Source of the DNA: Porphyridium purpureum
Taxonomy: Eukaryota; Rhodophyta; Bangiophyceae; Porphyridiales; Porphyridiaceae
Reading direction: 5' to 3'
Length of the DNA stretch: 64,000 nt
Assembly: GCA_008690995.1 (NCBI GenBank)
Contig: VRMN01000010.1
Location: 620,001 to 684,000 of the forward strand
Below, one piece after another: positions 19,378 through 29,974 of this stretch. Numbering within the stretch: the stretch's first letter is position 1; each line of letters begins with the position of its first letter. The position numbers and the translations under genes were made by a program. The notes below the pieces were generated by a model that was given only the letters and a program-made list of their open reading frames with translations, did not search any database and was not told the DNA's origin.

Positions 19378-21336
19378 TTATCTGGCGGAAGCAATCGGAG
19401 GTGCGAAACTTATGTCAAGAATTAAGAGCTGTGAACACGAAGTTGTGTCTGATATCTGCTCACTGAAGAGACGAATGAGTGGGTTGACGGTATTCGAGGG
19501 GTCTCTCCTCTTCAAAAGCTCATGAATGGTGAGCACTGTTAGTTCACGCGGACGCACAGTGCGCCCATTTTGTTTGAGCACATCGGGTGGAAGGACTAAA
19601 TGCGCAACGAGGCCGTCAATACAAGCCTGCAACTGGAGTGGCAAAGCTGACACGCTGACGGGCAAGTTGCTCCCTGCGCACGCTCTCTCTAGAATGCGAT
19701 TTACATAGCGCCAAGACGTGAGTGCCTCGCATTGGCGCTTGTTCTTCACATCTTACAATCACAGATGTCGTATCGGGGGAAGACTGCTGGCTAGTGGGCC
19801 CGCCCCGCCACATGCGTTATCTTCTATCGAGTGTGGCCGGTGGCCGCGCAAAGTTTTCTGGGACTTTCGCTTCCCACCACACGCGGCCTCGCTCCGCTGC
19901 ATACCGGGCTGCCGGTAGACGGCTGGTAATCAACTACTCGAGCTTCTTATTCTGGTCTTCAAGAAGCTCTTTGACGCCCGCCTGGGTGGCACGTGGCGCA
20001 GCCAAATCCTCGGCCCGCAAGAACTCTCGCAACTTTTCGAATAAATTTCCGCCTTCGCCGCCGCCCGCTTCGAGCATTTCAATTTTTGCAAAAATGCGCA
20101 CATTTGCCGGAATTCCGGTTGCCTGCGCTAAGTTCTGAGCCAGAGAGTTCCGCTTCGTGCCCAACACGAAAGCATCGAGCTCTTGGACCAAAGCTTCTTG
20201 ATTAAGTGCGGAAAGCCGGTTGGGATGCGTTGTTGGAAATGCTCCGGTGAGAAAAGTGTGGTGGTAGACGATCGAAACCACGCAGTGCAGAAGAAAAGAT
20301 TGGAGGCGGGAGCTGCAATGATGAGACCAGGGAAAGCAAAGAGCAAGTGCACGTTTTACTGAAGGACTATTAAGTATCTATTCAGTGAAATACGGCGCCA
20401 CTTGTGTGCATTCGGCTGGGTCATGTGCAGTCCAGGCACCACTCTTCCAACAGCTTGGTCTCCACGTAATGCAAACTTCACGTACACCTCTTTGGGACCG
20501 GCGATGCGCCATCCGTCGCGCAAGAACACGGCCATCAGCGGAGGGCCATCTTCCGTATCCGACGCACAGTGCGTCGTTGCACCTTTTCTGCCGGAATGAA
20601 TCCCGAAATCTGATATTTCGTGCCCGAGCGTCGCCAGCTCCAGCCGCAGGCCCTCGCATGGCTTCCGTATAGCCACGCGTTGGGTATTGGCCATGTTGAG
20701 AGAGCCAATAAAGACATTACGCTTGTTCGACCTCGGCTTGACCGATTGAGATAGCGCCAGCTCCACATTGGATATCCACACGGGTTTGCTGGGTTGCTGT
20801 ACACGTGCTTTTCGTGCTTCGCACCCATTGTTTCCTTCTAGGTCGTTCTTGGAGTGCGAAAACTTCACAAGTAGGGCGTCTTTCGACCATGTCATGTGGT
20901 TTGACCCAACCAGTCGAGTGTCCTCGCTGCGGCAGAAAAAAGATTAGAAGAGGGCATGAAATGCAAGTGCAAAAAGACTGGGAGAGATAGAAGAATTGCC
21001 GAGGAGAAATGCTTTACATACAAGAACATAAGTAGAGTATGTAAACGCACATTTTCCCGGTTCTTCGCTCCCTTCTTCCGCCCGCTCGCGTGCTATACCA
21101 CGCCGATAAGCTTGGACCACATTTTTGATCAGCAATCTTCTCTTGAAGTTAGGCATCCTCTCGCCAGTGTTCGAGAACAGATTAAACACGGCAGAAAGCG
21201 CACTCTTTTGTGACCGTGGAGCTTGCGCCGCCCGGTTCAACCAACATTTGGTAAATATTGACACTATCTCCTCTATCAGACAGTCAAGCAGCTGCACAGA
21301 ACGGCTATTCGCTGACGATACGGGCGACAAGAGCAA
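19378..21336 (-). pseudogene. Crypton-like tyrosine recombinase, decayed or split
   Basis: Four consecutive minus-strand stretches belong together by content: 20944-21336, 20356-20895, 19934-20281 and, less certainly, 19378-19749. The catalytic region shows the Arg block (CRSEDTRLVGS...WSKDALLVKF), then HSGRKGATTH (the His-x-x-Arg box of tyrosine recombinases) and VGRVVPGL, where the catalytic Tyr region is expected. The following stretch (VSIVYHHTFL, TGIPANVRIFAKIEML) matches the C-terminal extension seen in oomycete and algal Crypton-type proteins. Frame breaks near 20930 and 20320 make it a pseudogene, or it has introns I cannot place. No element ends were identified. An alternative is another tyrosine-recombinase family. 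Confidence 0.6.
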
Positions 21337-21747
21337 ATTGATCAGCTATGACTGTTCTGCCGAATTTGGCAGCCATCCAATGCCAATGTCTTCATTATAA
21401 TGCGCGAGCACATGCCTCATAAACTTGCGCTAACAGGGCAGGTATGTTTTGCGAAACCCTGCGTTAATATGGCCGCGCGCTAGCTCCGCAACCGTTGCGC
21501 TCGCGCGCTCATGCCGCACAGCCTCCGCAAATCCATCCATTATTCGAATCTGGCTCGACGGCGAGCACGCGAGCGCCGGCACAGTTCAGCGCCATCGGTT
21601 AAGCGGTGTATCAAAGAGCGTACGTAAAAAGGGATCATTCCGGTATAAGAAAAGGTGCCAAAACAAGTGGCACGTTTCCGCGTCTATTACTGGGTAACTT
21701 GTACTACCAATAATTTTACCTATTGTTTTATACAAAGTTAAAATTGA

Positions 21748-21820
21748 CATAAACACAAAATGTCCCGGTCTCACTGGCGCCTTTATCCTGAATAAATGGT
21801 CTAAATTGAGACGAAACGTA
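21748..21820. repeat. Dispersed repeat, copy 1
   Basis: CATAAACACAAAATGTCCCG and the roughly 50 bp after it (CACTGGC..., ...GACGAAACGT) match 25798-25872 with many differences. The copy may be an end of a small transposon. A loosely inverted match occurs at about 21640-21690. Confidence 0.45.
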
Positions 21821-22506
21821 GTAAATCTTCAATTATTTGAATTGGCATGGTTGAAGCTTGTGTGCACCCACGACGTAACTGCTTGCCCAACTAAACCGGG
21901 TTTACTGTGTCTGTGTCTATTCTTATCGTTCTCTCTCTGGACGAGCTTGCGGCCCGCGCGACGCTCCATATATAGACTTTCTCCGAGACCGTTACAGGAA
22001 TGCAACATAAGCAACAGGCGGTGCGTGCGACCCCAATGGTCTTCGCGAAGCTGGTGACAGCGTGACTTCGGATGCTCGCGTACGAATGTCACGCGTCCAT
22101 CGCTCTCCGAAACCTTGTTTCAGAACGGTTAATCGGCTCAAACGCCGCTTGCACAAGGATGTCCGTACCGAAAACCCAAGTCACCACGGTTACAAACTCG
22201 GTCCGGCGGCAAATCAGCTAAAACCGTGACATCCCGTAACCGTTTCGACGACTAAATGGTTCGTTTTATCCACGATTGGTCAAATTCTATAAATGAACTC
22301 AATTCAGAGTAACCCTACAAAATAACCCGCATTGCTGAGCTCCCATGCGCACTTGTGCGCACCGTAAAGCACCCAGCGCGAAATTCGCTTAATTCGATAA
22401 TCTACGTTGGTAGGATCAACATTTTCGAAACGGCACCTTCTGCCGCTTCTATCTTCTCTTCTTCGAGCGCGAATGCTAGTAACCTAGTCTCTTTGAGAGA
22501 TCTTTT

Positions 22507-22760
22507 GCGCGCACGTCTCCATGTTCGGCGGCCTGGCGATGCGAGGCAATTGCCGCGTGTTTGTTCTCAAGTAGACCTTCCTACTCATTTGCGTGACAAG
22601 CGCCCAATATACTGCACCTGCGTGTCTCCCTGTTCCACGTCCTGGCGGTGCGAGAGAACAACCGCGTGTCTGTTCTCTGGCAAACCGCTGCAATGATTCG
22701 CGAAACAAGCGCCCAACGTATTTTGCGCCTCCGCGTGTTCTGTTCTGCGACCTGGCCGTA
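22507..22760. repeat. Degenerate tandem repeat of about 111 bp
   Basis: Two full units and one partial unit share GCGTGTCTCC..GTTC, a CCTGGCGGTGCGAG block, CCGCGTGTCTGTTCTC and AACAAGCGCCCAA. The unit starts are near 22507, 22618 and 22728. No coding function was recognised on either strand. Confidence 0.55.
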
Positions 22761-23327
22761 ACGAATCAGCGCTTTCGTGAACTTCAGGTTGGTGAACTCC
22801 TCGGTCTGACCCCCGAGAAAGGCGATCTGCGGCGTTGTGGCACGGTTACCGCTCTTCGGCCTCTGTCTTTTCGAGCAATGTCGACTCGTCCCGACTGCCG
22901 AGCTTCGCGGTCCTTGTATGACACTCTTTCGCAAGGCTCGAAGTCTGTGGCACTCCCAGCCCAGAGTGGTGGCAGCGGCCATACGCAATCACAGGGTCCG
23001 TGTGTCCCGTCTCAGCAGCTCCGCTCACCCAACCTGCGCCATGCTCCGAGTGCTGGCATATGCCATGCAAGCCATCGAGCAAAGTCTTGCCCAGCCGCAA
23101 TTGGCCTTCCGCAATAAGTACTTATGCTACTGGCCTAAAATACTCGTACGCGCACGCCGTATTCCCCTCTTTCTCCCATTCTTTGGCGAAACGGAGCTCA
23201 CCATCAGCACTCTGCACTTCTGCCTGCACAGCCCGGGATCCACGTGGCCCCACCGCGCCACCTCCGGTGCTTGATGATGGGACTGCTGCCGCACCATGCG
23301 CCACCGTGACGTGCGAACTGTTTCCTG

Positions 23328-25033
23328 TCACCGCATCAACCCTTGCCATGCAGGCGCAGGAAGGAGACGCAGCATGCGGGGGATCTGTGACTTTGCAGCC
23401 GATGTGCCCCCCTCCTTATCCATACGCTCATAAAACTCAAGCCAAATATCAGCTACACTCGGGCGCTCGGGGTTATTCTGCAGACATGCGCTGGCTATTT
23501 TCACAACCGAGGCCGGCCATGTTTTGCATACTCTCACGTGTTCAATTGGTCCCACGTCATACCTCACTTTGGGTCTTCGAGAACATTTAAAAGTTCGCCA
23601 AGCATGTGCTTCCAAACATCGGCTCGCCAAGCATCATTTCAAACTTCATGACGCAGTACGACCGCACATCGCGGGAGCGGTTTTACTGGTCACCACGGCA
23701 AGCATCGGGTGCCATGCAGCCGATTCTAGAAAGCTAGCCGATTGTACCAAGCCGTCCGCTTGCAAAAGAAACGAATTCTTCACCGCAGACAGCCCGATAT
23801 TGCCAATCTTTTGAGTCCAGTCATCCATGAGAACGACACTTTGGGCTTTCGTATCGCAACGGATCATCTTGTTTTTGTGCAAATACTTCAAGCCATCCAT
23901 TATGCGTCGAGATTTTCTGAGCAATCGCTCGCGAGGTAGGACGCTGCTTCTGCTGTCATGGAACATGTACTGTTCAAGTGAGCTGTTTGGGGCAAACTCG
24001 AGCACGATAGACAGGCATTCATGTTCATAAGCTTTCACTCGGTCCTCATGTAAAACCCGCCGAGCGTCTGTGCGACGATTTCGTGAGAAAGCCTCCAAAT
24101 GACGCAGACCTCCTTTCTCAGCTCACGCAGCGTCTTTTTGCCTTTCGACTTGATCTCTTTGATGCTTATTTCTTGCCCCATGAACTTACCCATGATCACG
24201 TTCCCAGAGCCACCGTCGCCAAGCGGAAGGAAACGTTCCCTCTTTCTCTTACCATTCTTATGCTTCTCAGCAAGTCTTGCCTCAATGTACAAAGGGTCAC
24301 TTTCGTCGGGCTCAACCGAAGCGCCCCCGGCATTCGCCGCACGTAAGTACGAACTTGTATATTTCACTTCCATGCTGTGCATACCGAGCACCGCGCCTTT
24401 TTCCGGGTGAGATCGAAGCTTTTTCTCAAGTGCCACTATATCGCGCCGCCTGTCCTCTTCAAGAGCGCGAGCCATCTCGTACCGGGCGGCTTCCAACTTG
24501 AGGAGGGGCGCCTTCCAATTTACCGATCGCATTTTGGTACTTTTCCTCATGGTCGTGCGCCAGATTGAATATATGATGATACGCGACAATCCTGTCTCGA
24601 GTTCGACGAGGCGTGCTTCACAAATTATGAAATCGCCCTGAAAATGTTTCGCCGCCAAGGCGCGCAACGCCTTTTCGGTCCACTTCTCCACACTGGAAGA
24701 TCGCTTCACAAGCGTGCATGCAAACTGCAGTTCAGACTCCAGCTGGCTTAAACACTCAATCATGCCAGTGTCCGTCACATCGTGCGCACCATTGACACGT
24801 TTTCCGTCATTCGTGCCAAAATACGCACACAGAATGGTCGAAATGCTTGTTGCCCTCTCGGCAAGCTTCGCACAAGATGCATGGTTCGCCTGTGCAGCCT
24901 TCGCGTGGTCGACAAGAAGCTTGGTGACCGCGTAAGCGACCGCCACGTATGGTAGTATAGGCCCGACATCATTGGCTACTAAGCCAGCCACTTCGACACA
25001 ATCTCGAACGCAAAGTTTTTTTGCCTTCGCCAT
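23328..25033 (-). pseudogene. Broken kinase-like gene with an MLKL-like layout
   Basis: Three successive minus-strand stretches (24035-25033, 23646-24098, 23328-23630) carry one gene in the right order. From the ATG at 25033 an all-helical N-terminal region (about residues 1-150) precedes a basic linker, then the kinase fold: glycine loop LGDGGSGNV, Lys in ISIKEI, a degenerate catalytic loop (MIRCDTKAQSVVL for HRDxKxxN), no proper DFG (IGNIG), and a C-lobe RPSVADIW block. A helical bundle followed by a pseudokinase is the layout of MLKL and its plant relatives. At least two frame breaks separate the pieces. It could also be a decayed tyrosine-kinase-like family member, and introns are an alternative to true breaks. 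Confidence 0.6.
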
Positions 25034-26141
25034 GTTTTCTGTCTGCGCGTGCTCGTCTCACTAGATCGACAGCACCGGAACGCGATCACGCACAACTTAC
25101 CACAAACGGCGTACGCAAACAACGCACGAAGAAGTGACGCAAGTGTGAGGACAACAGACGACTCCTACTTACCACACCGCACGTGCTTCCCTTCCTTCAC
25201 TGTTCGCCTCTTCCCCCTTGGTGACTGATGTACCCAAGGGGCAAAGACCAGTCTTCCAAGTAGCTCTGGTGAACTCAACATGTCTGTACAGATACAAAAA
25301 TCCTCTGCGAAAAGACACGAGTACGGCTTGTGCTGAGACAGAATACTCATATAGCGATAGCGTTTTGTGCGTCAAACTGCGCGCCGCCCGACACACAAAG
25401 TGCGCGCCGCTACCCTGACCGTACAACTAATTTGCTCATTCCACGTACGTAGTTGGAAAGCAAAATTGTTCTCTCATCTTCTTTCCAATGTCCAAGAACC
25501 TGCCTCAGTTCCTCCTTTGCACCGCGAACACCCTTGCGCACGACGTTCGTTTTCACTACACTTTGAATTTCGACGCGATTCGGACCCAGTTTCTATCTCA
25601 CGGCAGGGCCAATTTTGTAGTAAGAATTGTGCGAGCGTTGGCAGGCGCGCCTCATGTCGACGTGGCGCGGATTTGCGAATTTTGCGAAGATTGAGATAGT
25701 CGTGTGCGGCGTTGTGCTTACCACTTGGAGCATAAACGCATGAGATGTGAAGGCGCAGTCTTGACACTTAGCGTGCGAGTATTCCAATGAGTTCTAGCAT
25801 AAACACAAAAGGTGCCGGTCCCACTGGCTCATTTAAACTTGAAGAACGGGCAAATTTGGCATGAAACGTGACAAGGTAGCGGTAGTCCTCGACTGCCGCC
25901 CAAAAGAGAAAAAAATCAGAGTGTCGATTAAAGTATACTCGTCGGAATTGCGTAAGTCATGTAGTCGCGCATTCTCACAACAAGTGAAACGCACTCGGCT
26001 TGTGCCCGCGCGAGACGCTTTGCACCTTTTCCGAGCGTCAAGTACTGAAACACGCGAATCTGCGAATATTCAGAATGCGCACATGTGACGTCACGTCGAG
26101 CACATTGACACAGGATTGTAATCAAATTCGTCTTAGTGGCG
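25034..26141. other. Intergenic region with one dispersed repeat
   Basis: No gene is visible between the broken kinase and the GT47 gene. The region contains the second copy of a dispersed repeat (25798-25872). If the GT47 gene has an intron at its 3' end, its last exon could lie in the right part of this stretch. Confidence 0.5.
25798..25872. repeat. Dispersed repeat, copy 2
   Basis: CATAAACACAAAAGGTGCCG and the following sequence (CACTGGCTCATTTA, ...GCATGAAACGTGAC) match 21748-21820 in the same orientation. Confidence 0.45.
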
Positions 26142-27629
26142 TCACAGACGATTCTGCAAATCCGTGCCCAGAGGCAACGCGCCTGACTTTTTGAAGCTAC
26201 GCATTTTTGGCGGTGTTATACTTCTGGGTAACTTACCCTCGGACAATTTCCATGCATCAATCAAAATTTTCTCGTGGACGCGCGAGCTCGGCTCCGACCA
26301 CACCATGTCGCGTGCATGGTCATCCATGAGTTTGACTCTTCGGGCGAGGTCTTCAGGCTCGTTCTGAACCATCTCGCGCAAATACCGGATGACACGCACC
26401 GGGTCCTCGCGGAACTCTGGACCACTAAACACGAGCGCAATGTCCTTCCAAGGGAAATCAAAATGAGTCATACACTCGTACAACAAGTCGTGCTTTTCAT
26501 CTTCGACCAAAAGGACCGGAATGGAGCGAGCGGCTATTGAATTGTAAAGCGTATCACTTTCCGGGTTATCTCCAGCCAGAAGGAGCGAAAAGTGCGAGCG
26601 TTCCGTGATGCGATGAGCGACCACCCTGGAAAATCCCAACGGTTGAATACATCGATCGGCGGTCCATTTCGGAAGTGGAAGACTACTTCCGACCAAAGCA
26701 GTCGATTCATAGATCTTCGAGTATATTTCAAACTCTGTCAGATTGCAGTCTGGAATTCTTGGATATCGAGTCCGCTGTTCTCCATCCATCAATTTGACGC
26801 TCAGAAAAACATCATCAGATGCCTTTTCAGTGTCTCCGTCACGCTTTGTAAAGAGGGCCTTCCGATTGAGCCGTGGAAGTACTTTGCTTCCATTGAAATA
26901 CCTGTTCAAATCCATCCACCGGACCACCAAATCCCGTGGCGATTTTGCGCTGTTCGCATAATTCCATTCTGAAAAGTATCCAGAGGCGTTTCGACTCTCT
27001 GCTGTCATCGCCGCGTAGTTGTCCAAAAATCCGACGACAAAAAGATTACTATATGCTCCCAATCTGTCCCGAGTGTACGAGCCGATTAACATTTTATGCC
27101 CGAGGTAAGGAAGCATAATTTTCTTCTTTTGCCACTGGGGCATGAGGACAAGGTGATCACTACCTTTGCGTCTGGTGAACCACGTACTCTTTCCAAGGTA
27201 CTCATTCATTTGGATCAGACCTTCTGATATATTCACAGTGCACTTCCGATAAGCCAAGGTGCTAAGTAGCACGGGCACGACAAACAACTTGGCATCTTGT
27301 GGCTGGCTTGTCCTCCATGGATGATTCTGAAGCCGCTCCACAAACAAGATGTCGATTGAGTGCTTGTAACTCCAGATCGCCTTCTTGCACGTTGAATAAG
27401 CCAGAAAGTGGTCAGGCTCGTACATGAAAAATGGGACCGTCACGCCCGCGCTTTGCGTCTGGAGGCCGTTTCCTACGACCTGGTCTTTCTCCGCTCCCTG
27501 AAGAGCGTCAAATGAGTTCCATTGCGAACGGCCGGCAAAGTCGCTCGGACGGCGCTCCGCTTGAGCCGCCAGCACCGCACCGAAGACGAGCGCGATTGCC
27601 GCTGCAGTTCCTAAAGGACCTTGAAACAT
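26142..27629 (-). CDS. Exostosin-like glycosyltransferase (GT47)
   Basis: A 495-residue Golgi-type glycosyltransferase that would transfer a sugar onto a growing polysaccharide or glycoprotein glycan. The N-terminus (MFQGPLGTAAAIALVFGAVLAAQA) is a signal peptide or short anchor. The central region reads as the exostosin domain, with PFFMYEPDHF early, DAKLFVVPVLLS, and the conserved donor-binding block HFSLLLAGDNPESDTLYNSIAARSIPVLL (about residues 350-380). Several N-glycosylation sites fit the lumen. A strong splice-donor sequence (GAGG/GTAAGT) occurs in the frame about 28 codons before the stop (near 26238), so the C-terminus given may be intron read as coding. It stands alone, with the Copia fossil upstream. 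Confidence 0.78.
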   Translation of the reverse strand: MFQGPLGTAAAIALVFGAVLAAQAERRPSDFAGRSQWNSFDALQGAEKDQVVGNGLQTQSAGVTVPFFMYEPDHFLAYSTCKKAIWSYKHSIDILFVERLQNHPWRTSQPQDAKLFVVPVLLSTLAYRKCTVNISEGLIQMNEYLGKSTWFTRRKGSDHLVLMPQWQKKKIMLPYLGHKMLIGSYTRDRLGAYSNLFVVGFLDNYAAMTAESRNASGYFSEWNYANSAKSPRDLVVRWMDLNRYFNGSKVLPRLNRKALFTKRDGDTEKASDDVFLSVKLMDGEQRTRYPRIPDCNLTEFEIYSKIYESTALVGSSLPLPKWTADRCIQPLGFSRVVAHRITERSHFSLLLAGDNPESDTLYNSIAARSIPVLLVEDEKHDLLYECMTHFDFPWKDIALVFSGPEFREDPVRVIRYLREMVQNEPEDLARRVKLMDDHARDMVWSEPSSRVHEKILIDAWKLSEGKLPRSITPPKMRSFKKSGALPLGTDLQNRL

Positions 27630-27929
27630 TTCGATAGCTCGTGCTGCGACCTACCCTGAGTACCCACGCGCCCTCGCCGATCAAGAAGCAGATCGATTGG
27701 CAGCGAGGCGCAGCTCGGGTCCGCCGACAAGCCATGGCTTGAATCCGTTCATAAAGCGCATGATTGCTTGCTTCGCAGCATTTCCTCCACAAATTTCCTC
27801 TGATTTCATTACACCAATTACTCCCTAACTGCGCCTATTCCGGCGCACGTCATGCGTCACTTGAGCTCCACGCGGTTAGTGCGCACGCTGTCCGCCGCAG
27901 AACCGAGCGTTGAAATGCGCGGCCAGTAG

Positions 27930-28590
27930 CGCGTCGGCTAACGGTTAGCGTGTGGACGTTAAGCCGTTAAACCGTTAGTCGACACGCGGTGTGGCTTGAG
28001 GCGGGAAACGGTGCGCTGCACATGGAGGGCTGGCGGCACGAGCGTGGGAGAAAGTGCCCGATGGGTTAGAAGCTGTGCGCAGCGCTCGGCGCAGGGCGCG
28101 ACCGCGGCAGGTGTCCATCGGGAGTGCGAGTTGGAAAATGGATCCGTTCAAAAACCTGATGGAATGGGTCGTTCGGCGGGACGCTTCTTTTTTTTTAGTA
28201 GCGGAGCGAGGTTTCCTGACAGAAATGTAAAAGCATGTGAATGAGAGGCGGTGCAGCGGGATGAGCTAGGCGAGCGGTGGCGCGAGGAGGAGCGCGTGGC
28301 CGCGGAAAAGGGCACCACCTGACTACCTGTCGGGACATGTAGGCGATAGCGGAATTGCCGTTGTTAAAAGTTCACGGCGCGCGGATCCAGCCCCGCCTAC
28401 TCTGTGGTCGCCTGGTTCAAAGAGTTGGGGAATAATTGTTAGGCTCCTTTTCGGAGAAGTCGGACGTATTTTCGATACAAGCCAGCATGGGATGGAATGC
28501 TCAGTAGCGAATCCTCAACCTGGAGAGGCGTCTGTAGCAGCAGAAGTGTGGGACCTCCCTGAGGATGAGGTACTCGGCGCCGGATAGAGA
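27930..28590 (+). mobile_element. Degraded copia fragment (LTR plus start of gag)
   Basis: The stretch matches, on the plus strand, the coding-strand order of the element at 2131-7917: LTR-like sequence (about 27940-28215, including GAGCGAGGTTTCC), then the beginning of gag (about 28235-28590, including CGTGGCCGCGGAAAAGGGCA and GGATCCA.CCCCGCCTACTC). It is broken in many places and lacks pol and the second LTR. It is clearly older than the copy at 2.1-7.9 kb. It fills much of the gap between the GT47 and zinc-ribbon genes. Confidence 0.75.
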
Positions 28591-28851
28591 GCAGCATCGA
28601 CAGGAGGCTCTCAATGCCAGCCACTCCGCTCTCAGGTCGCGGCGCCGGTACAGGCAGCGGATCGTATCGTGGGCGTGGTGGTGGTAGTGGAAGAACGGAC
28701 GCCGCTGCCGTGTCAGTGTGACCTCAACACGATCGGTCTTGAGCGCGCCCCAGTTTGAACGTCTAACTTTGAACTTTGATATCAAAAACTCTGTACATTT
28801 TGATTTCTAAAGCATGACTATCCTTGGTTTATATGCACGTCGAGCGTCGTT

Positions 28852-29763
28852 TCACCGCGTTGCAGAACCGACGCGATCGCGTTGTTTAGCCGAATCAGCT
28901 TTGCGCATCTGCGCATGGGCCTCCGCAGTAGATGCATGATTTCCTTTCGCCTTGGTTGAGACAGCTTTCGTCGCCTGGCGGCGAATGCGTGCGCACGTCG
29001 GGCACCACGACGGTTTCCGGCCTCCCGACGTGTAGGATCGCCGGATGTTGTTTGGCGCCAGCCAGAAAGTGTGCCTTTGGTCGCACTCCCAGAGAAGCTT
29101 GCCCTGACTGCCCTTGTATTCTGTGGACAGACATTTTCCCGACAAACTATGAGCCAGCTCGTGCATATCTTGGATTGTCATCCGCAGGGTCAAAGCGCGG
29201 CAACGTGGACACCACGACCCACGCTTGACGTTGTGCGCGCTCGCATCCCACTCGTGTCCTTTCTCGCATTGCCACCGGTACCTGTGTGTGATGCCGCGAT
29301 ATATCAGAGCCGAGCAGGGCATCACCTTTCCGTTTGTCCCAATTTCAGTCGCACTACCAACAAGCTTCCCGTTTCGCTCCTCCGCCAGTTTCCACAGCGT
29401 CTCAATGGAGCCCATACGCCTTGAAAAGTTCGTCTCTGGTGCCGTCTGAATCATCAAGCACGTCGGACAGTGCCTGGCTGCAGGACATCCTGCACATTCT
29501 GCGCGCACTTTGTGCCCATACCGACAAACATACCGTACTTCGCCGCCGGTCCGCGAGGCACGTTCCCAGGCGCTCGAGGCCGGAGCTGCCGGGTCCTCGT
29601 ACCCAAACCTGATCTTGTTTAACTTGGCTTCCAAGGAGTGTTTTGCTTTCTTCGTAGTGTGGCGGTCCGTGACTGGCACCGAACCAGGACCTGCCGAATT
29701 TCTGGCCTCTCGAGCCGAAGCAGGTACTTTCCGCACCGGCGCCTGCCTCGTCTTGCCACTCAT
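28852..29763 (-). CDS. Zinc-ribbon repeat protein
   Basis: A 303-residue protein with three zinc-ribbon or treble-clef modules in the second half: about residues 80-105 (YGHKVRAEC..CP..HCPTC), 163-190 (YRWQCEKGHEW...GSWCPRC) and 220-255 (LLWECDQRHTFW...PSWCPTC). The W-x-C-x2-GH-x-W...WCP-x-C pattern is that of the probable zinc-ribbon family (DUF4379-like), found in algae, plants and large DNA viruses, whose role is poorly known. Nucleic-acid binding is the usual guess. I chose the ATG at 29763 (MSGKTRQAPVR). A longer frame up to 30105 would run antisense through the LSm gene. It forms a divergent pair with the LSm gene, 211 bp apart. Confidence 0.65.
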   Translation of the reverse strand: MSGKTRQAPVRKVPASAREARNSAGPGSVPVTDRHTTKKAKHSLEAKLNKIRFGYEDPAAPASSAWERASRTGGEVRYVCRYGHKVRAECAGCPAARHCPTCLMIQTAPETNFSRRMGSIETLWKLAEERNGKLVGSATEIGTNGKVMPCSALIYRGITHRYRWQCEKGHEWDASAHNVKRGSWCPRCRALTLRMTIQDMHELAHSLSGKCLSTEYKGSQGKLLWECDQRHTFWLAPNNIRRSYTSGGRKPSWCPTCARIRRQATKAVSTKAKGNHASTAEAHAQMRKADSAKQRDRVGSATR

Positions 29764-29974
29764 CCCATCTTCGTCTCGCTGGCTCACGTCCACGTGATTG
29801 CTTCTGGCGCTCCTCGCACGTGCCTTCGTTCTTGGCTCTTTGCGTGTACAAACCGCGGCGAGCACCGCGAAGAAAAGGACCTTGGGTGGTGACGACAAGG
29901 GCTCTGGTGCTTCCGCTTGCCTCGGTGCCCGGCTTATCGCGGTGCGACTCCGCGGCCTTGCCGGTCGCGAGTCC

